DNA of 64,000 bases from Adiantum capillus-veneris (GCA_014529385.2 CM043962.1:86709180-86773179); one strand, 5' to 3'. Counted from the stretch's first letter, positions 25,067 through 38,629 are shown. Notes: a model not told the origin generated them from the letters alone. Program-made: numbers and translations.

Positions 25067-25520
25067 TGAGGGGGGGGGGGGGGGGGGGGGGGCTCGGACG
25101 AGGAAAGGGGTGTGAGAGGGTAGGGGCAAGGGATGAGAGGGGGTGGGTAGGGGCAAAGGATGGCTTGGTAGGGGCGAGCGTGTGAGAGGGTGGTAAGGGG
25201 CACACGGGGGGCTGGGTAGGGGTGAGAGTGTAAGAGGGTGGGTAAGAGCGCGGGGGGGGGGGGGGGGGGGGGGGGGGGGGTGGCTAGGTAGGGGGGAGTG
25301 TGGGTAGGGTAAGGGGGCTAAATAGGGGCAAGGGGCATGAGAGGGTAGGGGTGAGGGATGAGAGGGGGTGGGTAGGGGCAAGAAAGTTAGAGGGTAAGGG
25401 CGAGGGGTGTGAGGGGGTAGGGGTGAGGGATGAGAGGGGATGGGTAGGGGCGAGAGGTTGAGTGGGGAGGGGTGGGGTGGGGTAGGGTGAGAGGTGAGAG
25501 TGGGAGGAGAGGGAATTAAA
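25067..25520. repeat. G-rich minisatellite with two long poly-G runs
   Basis: Imperfect repeats of GGTAGGGG-type units (GGGTAGGGGTGAGGG, GAGAGGGTGGGTAGGGG) include G-runs at about 25069-25091 and 25252-25280. It begins exactly at the LTR end. Many closely spaced G-runs could form G-quadruplexes. Run lengths may be affected by sequencing or assembly. Confidence 0.9.
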
Positions 25521-25977
25521 GAGGCGAGGGATAAGAGGAGTGGAGAGTTGGTAGAATTTCACTTTCATAGAGGGAAAACCCTTCACCGATCAGGGATAAA
25601 AAAATCTTCACACACGAAGGACAATAAGAAAGTGCAAAACTGTAGCAAAGGTAAGGATAGTTGGGATAGGACCAAACAAGAAGAAAGCATGGAAGAAGGG
25701 ATGAAAAAGAGGGATAGACATCCTGAAAATTTAATATCAAGACTTATGGGTAATAGACCAATGGGAAATTTGTGGGCAGTTGAAAAATGCAATCTTTTCA
25801 CTAAGATGCACGTGCACTTAATTCATAGCGATCAACATACAGGAAGATTTTGCAAACTCATCACCAATTCAAACACCAATTTAAAATAGGCTAGTGAGAG
25901 CATAAGAGAAGGTAAAACTAGACGGTTGTGTAGAGGTAACCAAGCACAATCTAGTTGTGACATTGGATGCATAAAAC
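25521..25977. other. Spacer, possibly 3' untranslated or LTR sequence of the minus-strand gypsy element
   Basis: A plus-strand frame of 131 codons is open here, but its composition resembles no family. On the minus strand this is downstream of integrase, where a 3' LTR would be expected. No LTR pair was found. Confidence 0.3.
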
Positions 25978-26338
25978 TTAGGAAGAGTGAAAATGAGACA
26001 CATGAAAGAGGAAATTTGGGTAGCTCACAAAAGTTGGAGATTGGTGGCAAATGGTTAAGGAGGATTGTACGAGAAAAGCACAAGGTATATAGACTATCTT
26101 AGTAAACCAACTCAAATGATCAATATAGCTAGAACAAAAATGAATTTTCACTGAATCAAAGTGAATACAAGGCCTTAGAAAGGAGAACACTTCGGTTACA
26201 GATGAGCAGAGATGAATGGAGACGATAAGAAAACTAGGGTACAAAAAGCGGACGCATGATTGTTTGCAGAGAACAGACAGAGAGGATAGGGAGTTGCAAA
26301 GTTTGGGGAATGAATAGCCTATCAATTGACATATTTTT

Positions 26339-28930
26339 TCGCCTGAGTGATAGCAACACTTTACTCTAGATCCATTTACAAGTGGCAAAGGAACACCGTC
26401 TAAAGTGATTAATTGCACCACCCCTTGCGGTAAAGTTTCTTACACTCTGTATGGCCCTTTCTAAGCTAGGATCAACTTCTTTGCATTTTTTGATAGCGTG
26501 CTTGATAGAGAAATACCAATGATCCTTGCATGATATTTGGCCTATGAAGATGATGATCATGCCATGCTTTTTGATGGAGCTTCTCTGCCTGTAGAGCATT
26601 GGAAGCTAACAATCTACTTTCCTCAAGCATGGAGAGATGAGAGAGATGGTCAGACCCCATACCACACAAACAACATGAAAATTGCCTACCCTAGGAGAGC
26701 ATGAATTGAATTTGAACAGGGTCATGGCTTCAAGTCCAAAGGCTAGTTGAAAAGGGGTGTGATTAGTCGTGGCTCTGAAAGAAGTGCAAAATGCCCAAAG
26801 AGTGCAGAGCATTGCTTGAGCCCATGATACTGAATGCAAATGAAATGATTTACGGAGGAGCACAATGAGAACCTTGTTAGTGCTCTCTGCTTGCCCAATG
26901 GATCTCGATTAGTATGAGCAAGATTTGTGATGAAAGACTTTGTCAGCAGTGTCGAGATCAACTTGTTGACAAAGTGACTAGTGCGATCACTTGTATCTCA
27001 AGGGGACATACAAAAACTTAGCCACTATATTACATATGCAATCACTAGTAGCTAGTACTTCTGCCCATTTGGTGGCATAATCAAAAGCAACCAAAAGATA
27101 GTTGTGATTGCCTAGTTGAACAGGGGGATAAATAGGACCAACAAAATCTAAACCCAAACTTTCAAATGGAAATCATGCCATTGAAACATGTGAAGGAGGA
27201 TTCGACTACCTGGTTGGTTTAGGTGCATAAAGTTGACAGACATCACAAGCCTTTACATAAACAACTTCATCCCTAAACACATATAGCCACCATAAACCAT
27301 ATGATTTTTTGTGTTGTGTTGTGAGTAGGGTAAAGACCTTGAGTTGGACCACTGTTCGCATCTTCTAAAATATGCTCGATTTCATGAGGAGAGACACAAC
27401 AATGCATCACACCATTGGACCAAATTTGTTGAACTAACCTCCAATCAGAGTGAATGGTTTAAACTTCAGCAATAATTTTGCAAAGGAGATGCATTCTCTG
27501 GGTACAAGCCAGTGGACAAGAAATACAACACATCGTCATTCCATTCTGGGGTTGTATCCACCTTAAAGGGACTACTATCTAGAAAGTTGTCATCACCTGT
27601 AGCTTCTTCACCTATTTCTATGTAAGAGAGGTGGTTGGCATGACATGAAACTTGCTTGGATGAAGGACCACTTTGAAATCAAACTCCTGGAATAGAAGGA
27701 GCCATTTCCAAATTTGGCTTGCAACTTGTGGCTAATTCAATAGATAAGACAAAGTGGGATGATTAATAATAATGGTAAAGTGAACCCCTGATAGATAATG
27801 TTGGAATTTTTGCAAATCATAAACAATAGACAAACCTTCCCTTTGTGTGGTGTTGTAGTTTCACTTGGCTTTGGTGAGCAAATGACTTGCATAGTGAATC
27901 GGGGGATCAAGGTTGAATTCCTTGCTAAACCAAGTCAAGACAACATCCACAATAGTCTTACTAGCATCAATATGGACATGAAAAGTGAGAGACCAATATG
28001 GGGCAGCTAGAATAGGTACCGTAAAGCACTTTTTGAGGTAAGCAAAAGCTTGGGCTTCAGACGTGGAACATCAAAAGGGTACAACAACACTGGTCAATCG
28101 GGTCAAGGGTTGGGCAACATTGGCATACTTGCAAATGAAACTACGATGATAACCTATGTGGCTTACAAAGATCTAAACACCCTTAGGGTTGATAGGGGGA
28201 GGCAAACTCAAAATCTCCATGATTTTTTCAAGGTCAAGAGCTAGACCTTTAGCTGACTCCACATGACCCAAAAGCGTACCTTGCATGACCAAAAAGTGGC
28301 ATTTGTTTGGATTGATATTAAGACATGCTTCTCGGCACTTGAGGTAGATTTTAGAGAGCTGAGGTAGATGCTCCTCTAAATTTTCCATTGGGCTGGAACA
28401 TTAATTGCCAGAGAATGTCAAAAAATCATCCATGAAGATTCAAAGATGATCAATGAGTAGAGGATACAAGATGATGTACACTATACAATTGAAAAAAGCA
28501 GGGGTGTTTTCAACCCAAAAGACATTCTTGTATATATGAATGTACCCCATGGAGTCACAAGTGTAGTCTTAATCTAGTTCATAGGATGGATGCCAATGGA
28601 TTGTAGCCACTAAACCCATCCATGAAACTGTAAGTTATGTGCCCCGCCACATCTTTGAGCACCCGTTTGGTGAAAGGTGATGGTAAACCATCCGGGATTG
28701 CTAGTAGTCAACCTAGACCCGGATTTTATTGGATTGCTTCTTGGGCACAATGACCATGGGTGACAGCCTCTCGGAATGCTCTATGGGCACAATGATCTCT
28801 AACTCTTGTATTTTCTCTAGCTCCAATTTGACACCTTTTACATACTTGGGGTTGAGCTTGTAAGCACGGCCTCTAATTGGCTTAGCCCTCTCAACCAGAG
28901 GGATAGTGTGGACACCCAATTCTGGTGGGA
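26339..28930 (-). pseudogene. Gypsy pol relic (RT, RNase H, integrase)
   Basis: RT starts at about 28919 (IPLVERAKPIRGRAYKLNP, ELEIIVPIEHSERLSPM). The active-site box reads FMDD at 28425-28436. The RT thumb with NPNKCHFLVMQGTLLGHV lies at 28325-28260. RNase H occupies roughly 28190-27400 in fragments. The integrase core is recognisable at 27170-26700 (DFVGPIYPP, DYATKWAEVLAT, FQLAFGLEAM). The C-terminal region at 26669-26366 carries the LVFLYQARYQK and VVQLITLDGVPLP blocks. Stops and frameshifts break every domain, so it cannot be functional. Confidence 0.88.
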
Positions 28931-29035
28931 TTCCTTTAGAATATTTGTAAGACTAGGCAAAAACATCCTTGAAAGAGTGCATTAAAAAAACTACTTGGTC
29001 GAGTAGTGTTGGGTGTTCCCACAACAATGAGGTGG

Positions 29036-31290
29036 CTAAGAGAATGGGCTAAGTGTTGTTAGGGTCCCCAAGTTTGACTTCCTTGACAACTTGGGAGGTT
29101 TTGCTAGCAAGGAGGCATCAGAAGATGAAGAGTTTGCTACCTCTTGGAGCTTTGAGACATCATGAGCGGGTGTCAGATCGATATTGAAATCAACATTATT
29201 CTTCTTGTAACCATCCTTGTGGAAACTCGTTAAATGGGAGTTCATCAGAGATAGAAGAGAGCTTAGCCTTGGTTGGGGAGTCAAACACAGAGGAGGTTGA
29301 GAGTTGGGTAAACTCTTGTGAAGAATATTTCTTACCTCGTCTGTGGTCTTTGATAGGCTCACCAAGCCCATTGGCCTCGATACTAGGAGCATTTGAGTCA
29401 ACATTAGCCATGATCTAAACACTTGTTTTTGGGCTAGCAGCACACTGGGCGCATCTCTTGGAAGGATAGTGGGAGATGGGGTATCTTTGGGCAAATATTG
29501 GAGAGAAACCACATAACAAGGCATAGACTTTGTATCTTCCAACCACTCAAGCTGGTCCTTCTCTGGTCTGTCAAGTGGAGAAGGCTATTCAAGGTCAGGG
29601 TTGGACTCCAGTGACAAAGAACAATGGTGCACTACTGAATCATGCCTCCTTCAAGTCAAATGGGTTTCATTGGGGAGCCAGGAGTATGTATCCACATTGC
29701 ATTGTTTCCTCGATCATGTAGTGCTTTAGTGTGCTGTAGACATGGTTTATCATTGATGAGCAAAGGAAATCCTCCCTCAACTTGGGGAAGATGAACCACG
29801 ACAAAATCCAGGCTAAAGGTGAACCTGCAGGTGAAGTCTTGAACCTACAGAGGTGCTTTGTCTACTATGCGCAAGGGATAGACAATCCTCTGTTCTACTA
29901 AAGTAATTGCAAATGGGGTGGGCCTAGTTAGTTGGAGAGGTAGTGCCATCACAGTGAACTTAGGCATCAAATTGATGCCAAATCCACCATCCACAATCAC
30001 CCCCAAGAATCAATATCCTAGAATAGACACAGTGAGATGAAGACTCCTATAATTAGTGAGAGGAGAAATGGGATAGGAGATCATGTAGAACTCATAGGGT
30101 TGCAATGAGAGGTGCCTGCTCCCATTGGAACCCCCATCGAGGTATAGAGGATTTTCATACGGTTGGAGCATGTTGTATAGTCACACTTGTTCTTCAAGAT
30201 AGTCTCTATTGTAGGCTTTTCTCCTTTGATTAGGGCTTTCGTACATTAATCTAATGCAAGTCAGCCACTGCTTCCAAGAAGTCCCCATCAATATCAGGTA
30301 GCATGGAGGTAGGTCGGCCTTTGGCACTTGTAGGTGGCTTGTCAGTTGTTGCAGGTAGACTAGGTTGTGGAAGTGGGGATGGAAGAGTTGGACCTTCTAA
30401 AAGACTGAGGCTAAGGGCTGCACTTTGTACCCAACTGAGGGCACCAATGGGCTCCTCCACTTGTTGCAACTTATCCTGAGTAGCAAGTAATGGCTGAGGG
30501 ATGGTTCTCACTACTATTAGGTTGATCTTTGGAAATTTGAACTCTTGTTAGTTTGGACTTGAGCTTGAAGACATGGATGCTTGTTTCTTTGGAAAATCCT
30601 TATGTATTGATCCTTAGATCAGGGCAATGACAACAAGGAGGAGAACTTCTTGGCAATGAATATTTGCTTGGGAATTCCCTTATTCCCCGCATCTATATCA
30701 CAAAATGGGTCGATTGGATGGGTGAGTCAGGGGGCGAGGTGGTCTCTACTCCTAATGCATGGAGGTGGAGGCTGAGGTGTAGAAGCTATGAGGGGTTGAG
30801 GGAGCATTAGCTTTATAAAAGCTTTGAGATGGAAAAGTGATTTTCATATCTTGCATAGGAGGGGTTGTCAGCAAAGGTGGCACGTGGTTTGGATGGCCAT
30901 ATATATGGGGAAACCATATTGGATGCAGGTGCCAATCCTAGGTGAATAAGTGCCAAGCCTTGTTGAAGTGTAGGGGTGAGGCTCTATTGTAATTGCTGAA
31001 ATCCCTCCTTCAGATAGTAGAAATAGTTTTCATCATCTCCGAGCTTCTCATAGAAGTGACAGTAAGCTTGAAGCAGGCATTCCTGATGAGGATATGCAAG
31101 AGAACGACATGAGCTACACTACACCACAAACTTAGACTCCTGGTGAGCCCTGAGATCTTTTAGCTCCCACTTGATCTGGTCCAAATCCTCTCAATGTGGA
31201 GGGTTCTCCTATCAAATAGAGCAGGATCTCTCCTCTTGAAGAGCTCATTGTAATCAATAGGAGGGACCTCTATTTAAAGGTGAGGGATGC
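29036..31290 (-). pseudogene. Gypsy gag and gag-pol linker relic
   Basis: The right end reads PPIDYNELFKRRDP (about 31265-31220), then CHFYEKLGDDENYFYYLK near 31060 in another frame, both resembling gypsy gag N-terminal regions. Downstream blocks at 30511-30251 (proline/serine-rich) and 29542-29036 are open but low in recognisable motifs; no CCHC knuckle was found. Assignment relies on position upstream of RT and the gag-like blocks. Confidence 0.55.
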
Positions 31291-31890
31291 TCCTTCCCTC
31301 ACTTAGTCTTGCTTTGAATTTGTGTGTGTCATGGAAAGATAGTTTGAGGGCTTGGTTTTCTACTAGTTATTTTGTTGCACCACAAGTCTATGTGGGTGGG
31401 GATTACGTAGCTTCTTGCACTAAAGCCCTGCACTATGGAGTTGATTCAGCAAAGCATCACCTCTCAGGTTGGTGCCAAAACATTGATAATAAAAACGTCT
31501 GCATCTTATTTTTGGGCTTTCTTGCCGTAATTGATTGTTTTGATAAAAGGTTTATGGATTATGACATTTGATTAACAGTCCTAAGGTTTAAACATGCTTT
31601 AATTTTTTGGCAATATGCTCCATATAAGTGGTTTGTCACTATTTTTTTATGAAAGGTTGTGCTAAACTAGGCTTTGTTCACTTCAATTTCTTCATAGTAT
31701 ATAACAGAACGACAGTGATTGAGCAATGTGAGATCCTTCTCATTGGTTTTTTTTAGCAAAATTTTTTAGAGGTTGCCTTTTTAATAAATTCTAGGTGATG
31801 TTGGCCATTTATTGGCTCAGATTGCTTAGCTAAATATGGATCTATTAAGCTTTCTTACTTGGTAATGTTTTGTTGTTTGACCTAAAAACT
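31291..31890. other. Non-coding spacer
   Basis: T-rich and intron-like, with no gene recognised. Confidence 0.35.
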
Positions 31891-32301
31891 ATATGGATGA
31901 CTGGCTTAAGTTAAAAAGTTTTTAAGTAGGACATGGATAACAATTGATAAGGTTCGTTGACACCTGCATATTCAAGGCTAACAAATATGTTGTCTTGCTT
32001 ACATGGATGCATGTGAGGACTGTAGCTTTACTTAGGATCTATTTGGCTTAGTTGATACCCGTCACTTTGAACCTTGGTTCTTTCACTTTAGAATCAATTT
32101 TTCTTAACTGTCTAATGTAAAAAACACTAGAATGATAGCTCATTCTCATTATGATGTATAAAAATGATAGCTCATTCTCATTATGATGTATAAAAATGAA
32201 TCAAAGATCGAGTCATTTTTGTGCTAATCCTTGTCCCTTGTCTAAACCCAGCCGTCTTTTGAATTGTTAGGTTCTTTTGTGTATAAGTATAAGTAAAAAA
32301 A
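31891..32301 (+). repeat. Dispersed repeat DR1, copy 1
   Basis: Shared blocks are GGCTTAAGTTAAAAAG, GACATGGATAACAATTGATA, CGTTGACACCTG, and TTGTCTTG with ATGGATGCA, ending GTATAAGTATAAGTAAAAAA. It contains an internal 32-bp tandem duplication (32131-32162, 32163-32194). It sits about 250 bp upstream of the Penelope-like ORF relic. Confidence 0.88.
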
Positions 32302-32549
32302 TAGAAACATGCACGTCCTAAACACAAGGTTCTCCCAAAATTTTTGTGGACTAGGACACTGGCTTTAGAAATTTGTTGGACTATAGGGCTTTGGTGGACC
32401 CACTATCTATAATTCTTGTTAGGTTGACTGGTGTTAGGTGGTTCATCTTAGGCTATAGGTCAGGGTTCATGCTCATGGCTATCATGGTCTTTTGACTTTG
32501 CCAATTTTAAGTTTGCAGGTTAATCCATGCTTACTTACCTTGGTTCTCA

Positions 32550-35500
32550 TTCATGTTTTAGGTACACGTTAAAGACAAGATGACTGCTCGCATGAGGGTC
32601 ATCCATGACCCTTTGAAACATGCAAAGATAATGGAAAATATTTCACAATACTTAAAGGATCACCCTTTACATAAAGCCCCACCTTCTAGAACTAGACCTT
32701 TTCTTGTTAGAAAAGCAAAAAGAAAAATGATCACTTATCCTAAATACTATTTAATCTCTCAGTCTTTTGTTACAGGCCTTATCCCTCTCCCAAGGTCTTG
32801 AGTTGGCTTCAAAACCTCTTTATGTGGCTAGCTCTCTTGTCCTTCAATGTATAAACAATCTGGATGCTTCACAACTTATTTATGATTTTGTGCTAGCAAC
32901 TGACCGGAACTCACTGACCGGAACTCATCTATCCTACATATGCTTTCCTTCAATGATTGGGTCAAGTTTTGGCTACTCTTGACAAAGATACTGGTGATGG
33001 GGTTGCTATGATCTCACAATACGTTTCCCAATTACCTGTATTAACTCTGCAATATAATCAAGATCTTACTCAATTTTCTTCTTTTGGTGCTGAACTTGCC
33101 AATTTTCTCAAAACATTATGTGGGCTTAATCCCACTTTTGTTAGTACTCCTACTACCCCTATTGTCCCACAAACTAGTGGACTCTTTTGTAGGGACAATG
33201 CTACTCTGGAAGCTGTTAAATAATTCCAAAATAATTTATGTACCCTCAATGACTCTACCCTTCTAGAGATGGTTCCAACAGTCTCTAAAGTTTTCCCTTT
33301 CCTACTAGTGAGACAAATTGAAGTGGAATCCTTTGGAGTGGACCATCAGCTTTGGATTCTTCCTAAACAAGCCTTTTTCTACACCGATACTTAGTGAAAC
33401 TTGGGTCTACCTTGCCAACCTACAAACTTCTACAATTGAAGACTGCTGGCTCAAAATACTTAAATGTGGAAAATTTTTGGACAAAGGGGCGATATAAAGG
33501 CCCCTTTTAACCTCAATTTTATTGATCAAACTAAAATGTGCCTCTAACGCACGCCTATACATTTGCAAAAAGGAAATATGGAGTTTGCTAAGAGCAATCA
33601 TGACTTTTATACAAAATCAATTTGGAATGTCTATCATCCTTGAAATGTGCTTGTAAATTCCTTGACCCAAAGGCTACCTATGATTCTAGTGTTATGTGGT
33701 TACACCATGCTATTTGGTACATTCTTAATCATTTGGAACAACTCTTCCCTGAGAAATGTGTATACTTCCTCTTATCTCTAATTTGATTGTGGCTTGGTGG
33801 GCAAGCTAGATCCCTTGTTATTGCCTAGATTTCCTTCAATGCCTTTCAAAACTTAATGCTTGACATCCTCAAGGAACTAAAATTTGATGAGCCTAGCACA
33901 TACCTCACCATCTATGCCAACTACAAAGGAGTCAAAATTGCTACCGGACTACTCAAACCATGTATTGAGGATGATGACCTTTGATCTCTCAAAAGACCTA
34001 ACTCACTAGCTACCCCCAAAAACTCTTTTTCATCTTTTCTAACTTCTTGTACTTCTACTAGCTTTAATAGAGGGAAATTTTGTATTTACACAAGAGGAAA
34101 AGGAAGGTGTATACCTATTTAACATCTCCTTGACATGTAGCTCATTTTGGTTGTAGGCTATTTTTGGCCCCTACGGGAGAAAAACTGATTCTGACAAATC
34201 TTCGGCAGGTGATCAAATTTATGTACACTGTTCATACCACAATGAACTCCTTGAATGGTTTTCTCCCAAATCTATTTTTTGTGAATGTTTTGATATACTT
34301 TTTGGTAGCCATAACTTGTTGAAAAATGTCATGATAAGATGGTGAACATATCATCAGCCTATTAAATATCTTATTTACAACAATGAATTTTTACGAAACA
34401 TTGCTATTCCAAAGTGTTCTTGTGTAGAGTATGAATTATTTTGCAAAAACTTTGGTGAAATGGGTAAGCATATTTTCACTTGTGATCTTAGGATTATTGA
34501 TAATTTTATAGTCTAGAGGATCATTGATAAGGGTTTAAATCACATCCCAATGTTTCCAAAAAATCCTTACCAAACCCTTTCAGCTTTAGTTTGCTATTTG
34601 ATTGAATTAGTCAATACTTTTTGACTGGAGAAGATAGTCCTAGTAGACTTAACCAATCTAGTTAATAAATCTTTTTTAAAAAAAATCGCTCATGGTTAGC
34701 TACAACTAGTACTTGGATCACACCTGACATTAGTTTAAATTTTCAAAGACTTTGAAACAAATGGTCTATTGTTGGTCTAGATAAGGCTACTAATTGTCCT
34801 ACTTTTATTTGAAAAAATCTTGCTTGGAAGGCTGCTCATTTATGTCTTGTTGGGGATGAGTTTACTTTACTTAACCGATTTTCTAGTGATGCCACCAGTC
34901 TCATTACACATCACTTTAGAATTAATGGCTACTCCCTTCAGGAAGTCAAACTACCCGTGATACTCCCAACATGTGAACACCACAAACATAAATTCCGATG
35001 GATCTCAAATGATTCTAATGGTATCTTAAGAAGTATTACTAAAGACATTACTCTATGTTTGGATCTTGTACTAACCGAGTTCAAACTAGTATGTGACAAA
35101 ATACAAAAAATATGTTCGAAATTTCTTGAATCTGATACAATCCATAGTGGATTGTAAAAATCTTTACTAAGGTGACACTCAACCTCCCTAAGAATTTTTT
35201 TAAATCTTTTCTCTACTGATGTCACTCAATGTTACAAAAACATTCCCCTCAATGGGGACCTTGGGTTTAGATTTTTTTTTGAAAAAGATGATCAAGATTG
35301 CATTTAATAATGCCAACTTAAGAGGCCTCTCTTACATTTATCTTGCAAGTAAACCTCGGTGGATAAAAAAGCCTAACTTAAATCATACTACTCACTTCAA
35401 AGAAAGTAAGATATTCCGTTGTACTTCATGGCTTCTTGATAACTGTTTAGTTCAATTTGGTGGTAGATGCTACAATCAATGTCTTGGTATCCCAATGGGC

Positions 35501-36446
35501 TTCTCTTGCTCTCCCGCTATGTGTAACCTATACTTGGCTTACTTTGAATATAAATGGTTTCTTAAGAACATGGAGAACAAAAATACAAACCACAAGCTGT
35601 CCCTCTTTACTCACACCTATAGGTATATGGATGATATTCTTAGCCTTAACAATAGATCTTTTCAAAACAAAATCTCATCTATATATCCAAACCGCCTCAA
35701 AAATCAACCAACTCTGGGAAATGGTTTTGATACTCCTTCATGATTCTTTTCTACCGCTATACAGTTCTTGAACTTCTCAATTTTGTTGCTTAACCCTTAC
35801 AATGGTGATTTTGATCTCCATTTCATTTTGGAAAAGGGACAATTTGGTGGTAGATGCTACAATCAATGTCTTGGTATCCCAATGGGCTTCTCTTGCTCTC
35901 CGGTTATGTGTAACCTATACTTGGCTTACTTTGAATATAAATGGTTTCTTAAGAACATGGATAACAAAAATACAAACCACAAGCTGTCCCTCTTTACTCA
36001 CACCTATACGTATATGGATGATGTTCTTAGCCTTAACAATAGATCTTTTCAAAACAAAATCTCATCTATATATCCAAACTGCCTCAAAATTCAACCAACT
36101 TTGGGAAATGGTTTTGATACTCTTTCATGATTCTTTTCTACCGCTATACAGTTCTTGAACTTCTCAATTTTGTTGCATAACCCTTACAATGGTGATTTTG
36201 ATCTCCATTTCATTTTGGAAAAGGGACAACTTGAAAATCTCCACTACGGAGTTTATAAAAAAGAAAAGTAATCGACCACCTACAGTTGCACTGAATTCTT
36301 GTGTAAATTTACTTTGCATGATCTTGTACTCCTCTTCTAATAGCTTCATTGCTTGGGAAGAAATCAATCTCCTTATTAACAAATACTGTCTCAATGGTTT
36401 TAAAAGGGCTGACTTGATTAACACTATCACAAAAGCTATTACATGA
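32550..36446 (+). pseudogene. Reverse transcriptase relic, Penelope-like or related non-LTR class
   Basis: Fragments in one direction make a long retroelement ORF. The N-terminal part, 32580-34030, is unrecognised (IHDPLKHAKIMENISQYL, QLPVLTLQYNQDLTQF). A Cys-rich stretch with GKHIFTCDLRIIDN is near 34462. The pre-RT motif SIVGLDKATNCPTF lies at 34770-34805, then HKFRWISND (about 34987). RT follows: STDVTQCYKNIPL (35214), then GIPMGFSCSPAMCNLYL (35489) and the catalytic box YMDD in TYRYMDDILSLNN (about 35620). The GIPMG and YMDD context is unlike LTR or LINE RTs and resembles Penelope-like (Chlamys/Naiad-type) or related single-ORF RTs. No GIY-YIG domain was seen. Multiple stops and a 387-bp duplication inactivate it. 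Confidence 0.75.
35453..36226 (+). repeat. 387-bp tandem duplication covering the RT catalytic core
   Basis: 35453-35839 and 35840-36226 match nearly base for base at offset 387 (a multiple of three). Each copy holds the GIPMGFSCSP and YMDD motifs, and both stop after FDTPS/FDTLS. A few substitutions separate them (YRYMDDIL versus YTYMDDVL). Confidence 0.95.
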
Positions 36447-38620
36447 AAAAAATTAGCCTAGTTTAAGAATTAATCATACTAATCTGATCACACTTATTAG
36501 GCAGTAGGCCCATACTCAATGGGCCTAGTGCCGACTCATAGAGTATGGTGCTTGGGTAAGGGCACCTGTGTGCATGCACCCACATACACATCACTTTCAT
36601 TTATTGCTTACTACTGGCCTATCCTATAACTTGAAACTTCTATCTCAAATTTGTAAGCTTCAATACTAAATTGGACCTGACCATATTCATCAACACTAGG
36701 TTGGTAATGGGACACTTTTATGTCCAGGATTATTTGAAGAGTTTTACAATGAATTTCTAGGTGCTATATATCCAAAAATTTTCCTTTTGAGCTGAAACCA
36801 ACTTTACATTTTTTTGGAATATTGATCTCACCATTAACCTTACTCTAGTACAAAATTTGTGAACCTAAACTGTGTGAAAAAACGGGTCCTCTTTTTGGTT
36901 TTTTTTTTTTCAAAGTTTTGTAACTATACCACTATACAATTCATGTTTGTGAGGTTTAGATTGCTAGAGAATTAGCTTTAGTAGTTCTCAACATGTTTTG
37001 ATGCTTTTAGGAGGATTAAATGCTGAAGTTGAAAGTTATGACCAAATTACAAGAATTGTTGAATCCTAATGTTTGGCCAAATTTAGCACTTTTATGATTT
37101 TTTTGGTGGATTTCTTGATATTCAAATGCAATTTTGATTTGGTAAATGGCATGTGTAGCATAAAATTAATCCTCCTTGAGTTTTGGGGCACCTAATACAC
37201 TATATAGTAAAGTACACAATGATGGTTGAGTTTTTCAATTGCAAAAGAATACGAGACATTCTAGTGTAGCAAGTATAGCTTTCTCAATATTGCTAGTTTT
37301 TTAGGCCAATTGTGTGCATTTTGTTGCTAGTAACCATATCTCATAAACTTCAAGTTTGTCTAGATATTGAGTATTTTCTACGTGATTCTAGAGGTCAGAA
37401 TGCTAAACCTAGGTTTTTTATGTTTGGTATATTCAACACTTCATCATTGTCTCCAAGGTTCCACTGGTAAGAGATCTATTATTCTTTTTACATGCTCGAT
37501 GACTCATTTTAAATCCAAATGCTCAAAGGGAACTAAGAAAACATATATATAGTATCTGTATTGAGCGTAAATATAGAAACTTTGATAATAGGTTTGTAGA
37601 ATGACAAAAATGTAGCCTTTTTTGTACCTATTTTTTTGGCAAAAAAAAATGAGGCAAAATAAACCATATGTTTTGATCACCAACCCATCGAAGTTAACGG
37701 CAAAGAATTTCATCTCATGTCGTACAAAAATCCACAATCTCATTTTTATGCAATTAACAATAAGGAATGGTTGTTTTGGGCAAAATGGAATGGTCCATCA
37801 ACTTTGGAGGCTTGTTCTGACCAAGACATGATAAATTTTTCTAGTTTCTCATTTTTCCATATGTATTAGGCCTTGAACTATAAGCTCACAAAAGAATTTT
37901 TCAAAATGAGTGGATCTACTATGGTTTTGGAAGATTTTTTCAAAACCCTGAAAGGACACTTTTATGTCCTATTAGGTTACCAACCTAGTGTTAAAAGACC
38001 TTCCATTGAAGGCTTTAACACTCTAGCCCCCGTCTATGGAAAAATCCCTTCTTGCACTATCGTGGCTTGAGTAAAGTGTTGAGGATGGTTTGCTTAGGTT
38101 GAAATAACCATTAAACAGTCTTATGTGGCCTAACTTCTATATAAACATTAGGGTTGATCTCACCCCTAAACACTCTTGTATAACCTAATGTTTTCCTAGA
38201 AATATCTTGTCTTAGAATATCCCTATCCTCCACAGGACCTTTCACTTAATTCCTACAATCTACAACTCTCCTAGGAATTTGAACCCTCGCCTGTACTATC
38301 CTGGATTTGGGTTATCCCTTTGGACAAATTTCTGGTGGAACTCACCCCTATAAACACAATAGTGGAAATTTGACATTATGCAGTAGTGTGAACACTCCCC
38401 TAATGCTTATTCTCAAAGGGTTAATAACCATGGTACATTTGAGTACACACGTTTGAATGAAGGTTCTCCTCTTGAGCATGATGAGAGGCGCATTGCTGGT
38501 CTCATCCCCGCCTAATGCTTAGCATCATCGATTGAGGTACTAGTCAAATAATGGTATTGCTTGTAACTCATGAAGAAAATATTTTAAAAAATTACTATTG
38601 GAAATTGGAAAATCTTCTTG
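36447..38620. other. Long AT-rich non-coding stretch
   Basis: No gene recognised. An imperfect inverted repeat of CCCATACTC / GAGTATGG with CAATGGGCCTAG lies at 36508-36551. The rest is intron-like. Confidence 0.4.
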
Positions 38621-38629
38621 ACTCGACAA

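Larger units (their letters stand above)
25978..31290 (-). mobile_element. Ty3/gypsy retrotransposon relic on the minus strand
   Basis: Reading right to left gives the order gag, protease region, RT, RNase H, integrase, in more than ten broken frames. This is an older element than the chromovirus to its left and from a different lineage. No LTRs were identified. Confidence 0.85.

Noticed and set aside
25046-25586. Proline-rich minus-strand frames
   Set aside because: Produced by the G-rich minisatellite; no start context or conserved motif.
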